Made by a program: the position numbers and the translations under genes | The notes under the pieces: model-generated | The model's database searches: none | What the model was told of the DNA's origin: nothing | What the model saw: the letters and a program-made list of their open reading frames with translations, nothing else | DNA from: Manis javanica | Taxonomy: Eukaryota; Chordata; Mammalia; Pholidota; Manidae | Reading direction: 5' to 3' | Assembly: GCF_040802235.1 (NCBI RefSeq) | Contig: NC_133164.1 | Span: forward strand, 91,008,302 to 91,072,301 | DNA length: 64,000 nucleotides | In this document: piece after piece, positions 60,241 through 64,000 of the stretch | Layout: each line of letters opens with the position of its first letter | Numbering within the stretch: position 1 is the stretch's first letter

Positions 60241-62294
60241 TAATGTACACAGACCAGGTAAGAAGTAACTACTATAACCCCGTGGAATATAAGTATGGCT
60301 TAGAATAGAATGTTAGCAAGGAAGATGGAGAGAAATGTCAGATGATTCTTACATTTCCAGTATGAACAATAACCTTCACTGACAGAAACTTTTTGAGGTT
60401 GAACTTATTATAAGTCTACCTGTATCAAATATGAAATATAACCTTAATTGGAATATAGAGACTTCAGATTGACATATACTGCAGATGACCTAAAACACCT
60501 AAACCCAGGGGTGTACGATGGATGTCTTAAGGAAAATTCTAAGTAAAATGTCCTGCTATGAAGCTGAAGAGCTTCCAACACTCAATATACAGTGAACATA
60601 CATAGTTTTTTCCTTTTGAGGGATCCAAATGAGATTAAAAACTATTAAATAAGTAACACTAAGACCTGGATGCCTTTAGCAAAAGATAAATTCCATATTT
60701 TCAAAAAGAAAGAGAACATACAATATTTGCAAAACTCCTGTAGCAAGTCTGTCTAGAAATTATGCTTACTTGCCATTTAACACTTTTTATACACTCAACA
60801 AATATTTATAAATCATCTACTATGTGCCAGATACTATTGCAGGCATTGGAGATACAACAGTAAAAAAGAGGTACTTAGGTTACATTCTAGTAGAAACTAT
60901 TTTAGAACAGTGATTATGAAACTTTTTTTATAATCCAGTGATATATATGCACTATATACACAATAATATTCATAATATACTATAATATAACTGCTGCATT
61001 TAAAAACATTGGTCATGACACAAGATTGATTTTATAACTCACTAATGAGTTATAACCTAGAGTTTGAAAAACATAGTTCCGTGTTCAATAATAGAGAGCC
61101 TATATCTCAGAGTCCTATGTTAGGAGTGCCAGATTAAAGAGAAACTATTTTTAGGTAAAATTTGAAAATTGAAGTCAGAATGTTAAATAAATTCTGGTAT
61201 CTGAACCATAAACACAGTAAAACAAACAAACCTCCATGCTCCCTTTCCCCAAATAACTAAAAAAAAGATTATTAGTTTTTAAACATAAGAATAATTCCAC
61301 AATAAGTAGACTATCCTCAAAAATAGTCTAAGTGAAGCCACTGGGATAATAGGAACATGGAAGATGACTGCCTGGATTAAGAATGAATAAGCTATTCTTA
61401 CTTCACTTCTTCCCTCTAAATTTAGGTCCAGTATAGAGATGGTTCAAAATTTGCAGCTTGAGATCTTAGTGAATTTAAAATCTGTATGGGCAAATAGGCA
61501 CAGGATGGGGAAGGAGGCTGCTCTCCTGTCCACAAATGCACTTATTTCCCACAATGAGCTCTATACTTCACAAGAATCAACTATGTTAGTTTTCAAACCT
61601 CTTCATGGCATTTATACTTATTATGGCAATTGTACAATTTAATTTCATATTACTTAGATTATGCAATGAAGGTAAGAATACTTCTAGACAAGTTGAGTGC
61701 TTTCGAAAGATTCAAAGGCAAGTTGCTTAAAAAAAAAAAAAGAGGCTATGAAATTATGTAAGGCAGCCACTGCATAAAATTTTTAAAGTTTCCAAAATCT
61801 AGATTCTATCCTCAAAATAGCTTTACAAGAGTAAATCTGCTCAACTTTGGAGAAATCAAAATTATAAAGGAAGCAGCCTGCCATTAGAAAAGAATCAACC
61901 ATACAGAAGTCCATCTCAAAGAAAATCTTGGTCAATGTCAAATGATCAGAGTAAGAGTGTCTGGATGATTTAAGTTAAATTAAAATGCCCAAGATGTGTA
62001 CCTGTTATTTTTAAGAGTCCCCACCTGGACAGTCTTTTGACTGACTTGTCCAGTCATATCAGATAAGAGGAGGCAGAAAAGCACAGGCAACTCATGTGTT
62101 ATTTTTACCAGAAATAAAGAGCCTACTGTTTGGCTTCACACTATTTTCGGGTGGCAATTTGCAAAGGGCAAGTCTGTGAAAGTCATATACTCTTTGAAAT
62201 ACAACATAATATTCAGTTACTAGATGAATAATTTAAAGTTAATCACAACTACCAATAAATACTCATGGTGTATCCAATGCTGCTGCTGCTGCTT
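60241..62294 (-). repeat. SLC39A6 intron; short L2 fragment near 60770-60890, otherwise nothing recognised
   Basis: The phrase 'tatgtgccagatactattgc' followed by 'aggcattggagatacaacag' at about 60820-60860 is the antisense end of an L2. The rest is AT-rich with no exon seen. Confidence 0.55.
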
Positions 62295-62470
62295 TTTTAA
62301 ATAAAAACTACTTCATTGAGGATTGACATATAAAAAGCTATATACATTTAATGTGTACAACTCAATGAGTCTGGGAATAAGTATAAAACCATGAAAATAC
62401 TGTCACCATCAAGGCCATACTCATAATGCTTCTGATCTTCATGGCCCTACTTGTGTCTTGTTTGGTCATT
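62295..62470 (-). mobile_element. Old L1 3'-end fragment (antisense, tentative)
   Basis: Top strand 'acttcattgaggattgacat', 'tttaatgtgtacaactcaat' and 'gaaaatactgtcaccatcaa' resembles the reverse complement of an L1M 3'UTR segment. Confidence 0.5.
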
Positions 62471-62659
62471 TATATAGACGTCTATCTTTGCTATTATTAC
62501 CCTCTCATGGATTTGAAAGGAATACTGAAAGTATAGAACTCCAGGATTAGCAAGTTTCATAACTCCATGAATGCCTCTGGGAACAAGAAGTATCTCAAGG
62601 GTACTGAACCCCTCTCAAATGAAGACTGCAGATCTTGGATAGGCTCTGCTAACAGACTT

Positions 62660-62712
62660 ATTAGAGTACTACTCTAAATAAATGTCTGATGCATAGTAGG
62701 TACTCAGTACTT
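62660..62712 (+). repeat. Short MIR/L2-type 3' end abutting an SLC39A6 exon
   Basis: 'gatgcatagtaggtactcag' is the terminal phrase of MIR or L2 elements and ends about 10 bp from the splice donor of the 62721-62939 exon. Confidence 0.4.
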
Positions 62713-62720
62713 TTTATTAC

Positions 62721-62939
62721 CTTTTTCTTCTTATCTTTAAATTGCTTGATCAATATGAGTACATGTTCAACAAGAAACATGAAATATAAGCCACCCAGAG
62801 CTGTCAGACCCTTCCATGTGGAATCAAAATAGGTACTTTCTTCTATGTTTTGAGACGACAGATGACTGAAAAGTGGCCCTCTCTTTATTTCCATTGCTGA
62901 TTCTTCATGGCTGTGACTATGGTGGTGACTTGCATGAGA
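62721..62939 (-). CDS. SLC39A6: SLC39A6 exon with transmembrane segment 3
   Basis: 219-nt exon of 73 codons, phase 0 at both ends. It begins SHASHHHSHSHEESAMEIKR, a His-rich patch after segment 2. It continues through GPLFSHLSSQNIEES and a hydrophobic helix (LTALGGLYFMFLVEHV) and ends KDKKKK at a GTAATA donor. The acceptor AG is at 62941-62940. Upstream exons (signal peptide, ectodomain, segments 1-2) lie beyond 64000. The six exons here give 375 residues, about the C-terminal half of a ~755-residue protein. Confidence 0.96.
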
Positions 62940-62941
62940 CT

Positions 62942-64000
62942 AAAGGAAAAACAATATATATTTTATAAATTCATTAGTTTCACACGTTAAAAAATTTGGC
63001 TAAGATAATATCAAATTTGAAACCATTCAAAATTAGGCAATTAATGGGATTCTTCAGATCTGAAAGGAAATGTGGGACATTAAAAATAAAATGATCCATA
63101 GGCAGCTAGCTATCTTGAACTTAATGTACATAATGTACTAAGGCACTTTAATAGAGTGGATACATTTAGTGTAAAGACAGATACATTCCGCAGTGACTCC
63201 CATAATATATAAGTAATGGGTATTTTCAATGTTTGACAAATTATCATAGCCACAAGTAATAGGGAACTGCCAGATTTAACAGGCATATAGTCTACTGCTT
63301 ATACTCCTGACTGAAAAGCCCATACCAGCATTAGTGTATGAAGTATATAAAGAAAACCAAGAAGCCCAGTCTTTATAATGGGCCCTGGCAGGTACCTGAG
63401 ATCCATATGCACTGCCCCAGCAGTCTGTAGCTAAGTGTAGTAGGAGCTACTGCTACTGCATGTTAGGGAATCAAGTGTGGAGAACACCAACAGACATGAG
63501 ATATGGGCGGGGTGGGGTGGGGAAGAGGCGGGGGTAGGCAGATCAAGTCACAGGGTCCACTCCATACCAACAAGGCTCTTAGTATAACAGGTATTCCTGA
63601 ATATCTGCTATCTGGTGGTCAGGGAGCTTAATTGCTTTTCACCACAAAATATTTCAGCACAATACCTTTTTACCACAGAATGGAACATGATGAGATATGC
63701 AGTATTCTAGGAAAGCAGTTTCTTTTTCCCACTTACCTGAAAACCACTAAGGAAAACAACAAAAAAGAGAGACTCAAATATTTTCTGCCTGAGTACCCAT
63801 TCCAAATATGTAAATTTTTCCAAGACTGTTTAAAAATTTAGTCATGTCACCAGGGTAATTTTTAAATACACATATAAATTCAACTCTGAAGAAACTTAAG
63901 TTTCTTGGGCACCTAATGAGTCACATATTTTACTTCAGTAGCAACAGTAACATGTAAACAGATAATTCACATTGCTGCAGTTTGTCAAAGCAATAATATC
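62942..64000. other. SLC39A6 intron to the window edge
   Basis: No further SLC39A6 coding exon was found. The preceding exon, which should end with a GDAFLHLLPH-type sequence, must lie beyond 64000. Two local oddities, a G-rich tract and a 10-nt microexon-like splice-site pair, are listed under findings. Confidence 0.6.
63505..63534 (+). other. Predicted G-quadruplex tract
   Basis: Five runs of three or more G (63505-63507, 63509-63512, 63514-63517, 63519-63522, 63530-63534) with loops of 1-7 bases satisfy the usual G-quadruplex rule. On the transcribed SLC39A6 RNA the tract is C-rich. Confidence 0.6.

Noticed and set aside
62942..64000. The SLC39A6 exon preceding the 62721-62939 exon
   Set aside because: No minus-strand sequence encoding the expected segment 2 end (GDAFLHLLPH type) was found, so it must lie outside the window.

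Overview
This window is mammalian nuclear DNA. It has single-copy coding exons with GT/AG splice sites, a CpG-island promoter, and dense LINE-1 (L1), L2, MIR and MER-type repeats. Two neighbouring genes are recognisable, both on the minus strand. RPRD1A has its first coding exon at 18891-19041, with its CpG island at about 18690-19345. SLC39A6 (zinc transporter ZIP6/LIV-1) has its last six coding exons between 45569 and 62939. The order and orientation match human 18q12.2, so this is probably the orthologous locus. The long L1-retrovirus repeat and the lack of any recognisable Alu, rodent B1/B2, carnivore tRNA-SINE or ruminant Bov element suggest a SINE-poor laurasiatherian. From memory I associate this repeat with pangolin (Manis), but I could not verify the species.

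Layout. Positions 1-18890 are intron 1 of RPRD1A. They hold old L1, L2 and DNA-transposon remnants and one large L1 (L1-1, minus strand, 2758-10853) nested in an older repeat. Positions 18690-19345 are the promoter and first exon of RPRD1A. The intergenic region, about 19.4-44.5 kb, holds two more near-full-length minus-strand L1s (L1-2, 25061-31846; L1-3, about 34925-41492) among older L1, L2, MIR and MER5A copies. Positions 44556-64000 are the 3' part of SLC39A6. Its largest intron in view (51625-62720) holds a fourth near-full-length L1 (L1-4, 52259-59117) inserted antisense to the gene. All four L1s have broken ORF1 and ORF2 frames and are dead as autonomous elements.

Main discovery candidate. 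L1-1 and L1-3 carry the same non-L1 sequence directly after the A-rich 3' end of L1. It derives from an endogenous retrovirus: an env transmembrane-subunit remnant and, in L1-1, also a polypurine tract, a U3 region and an AATAAA signal 18 nt before a poly(A) tail. The same L1/ERV junction at two loci argues that an L1-ERV composite was copied as one unit and used the LTR poly(A) site. A second theme is the variety of the L1 5'UTRs: three tandem ~150-170 bp units in L1-1, about five 178-bp units in L1-4, and in L1-2 a duplicated ~1 kb promoter unit enclosed by one target-site duplication.

The two genes do different jobs. RPRD1A binds the RNA polymerase II C-terminal domain; SLC39A6 imports zinc at the plasma membrane. 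Nothing suggests joint function. No RNA gene, CRISPR array or bacterial feature was seen.
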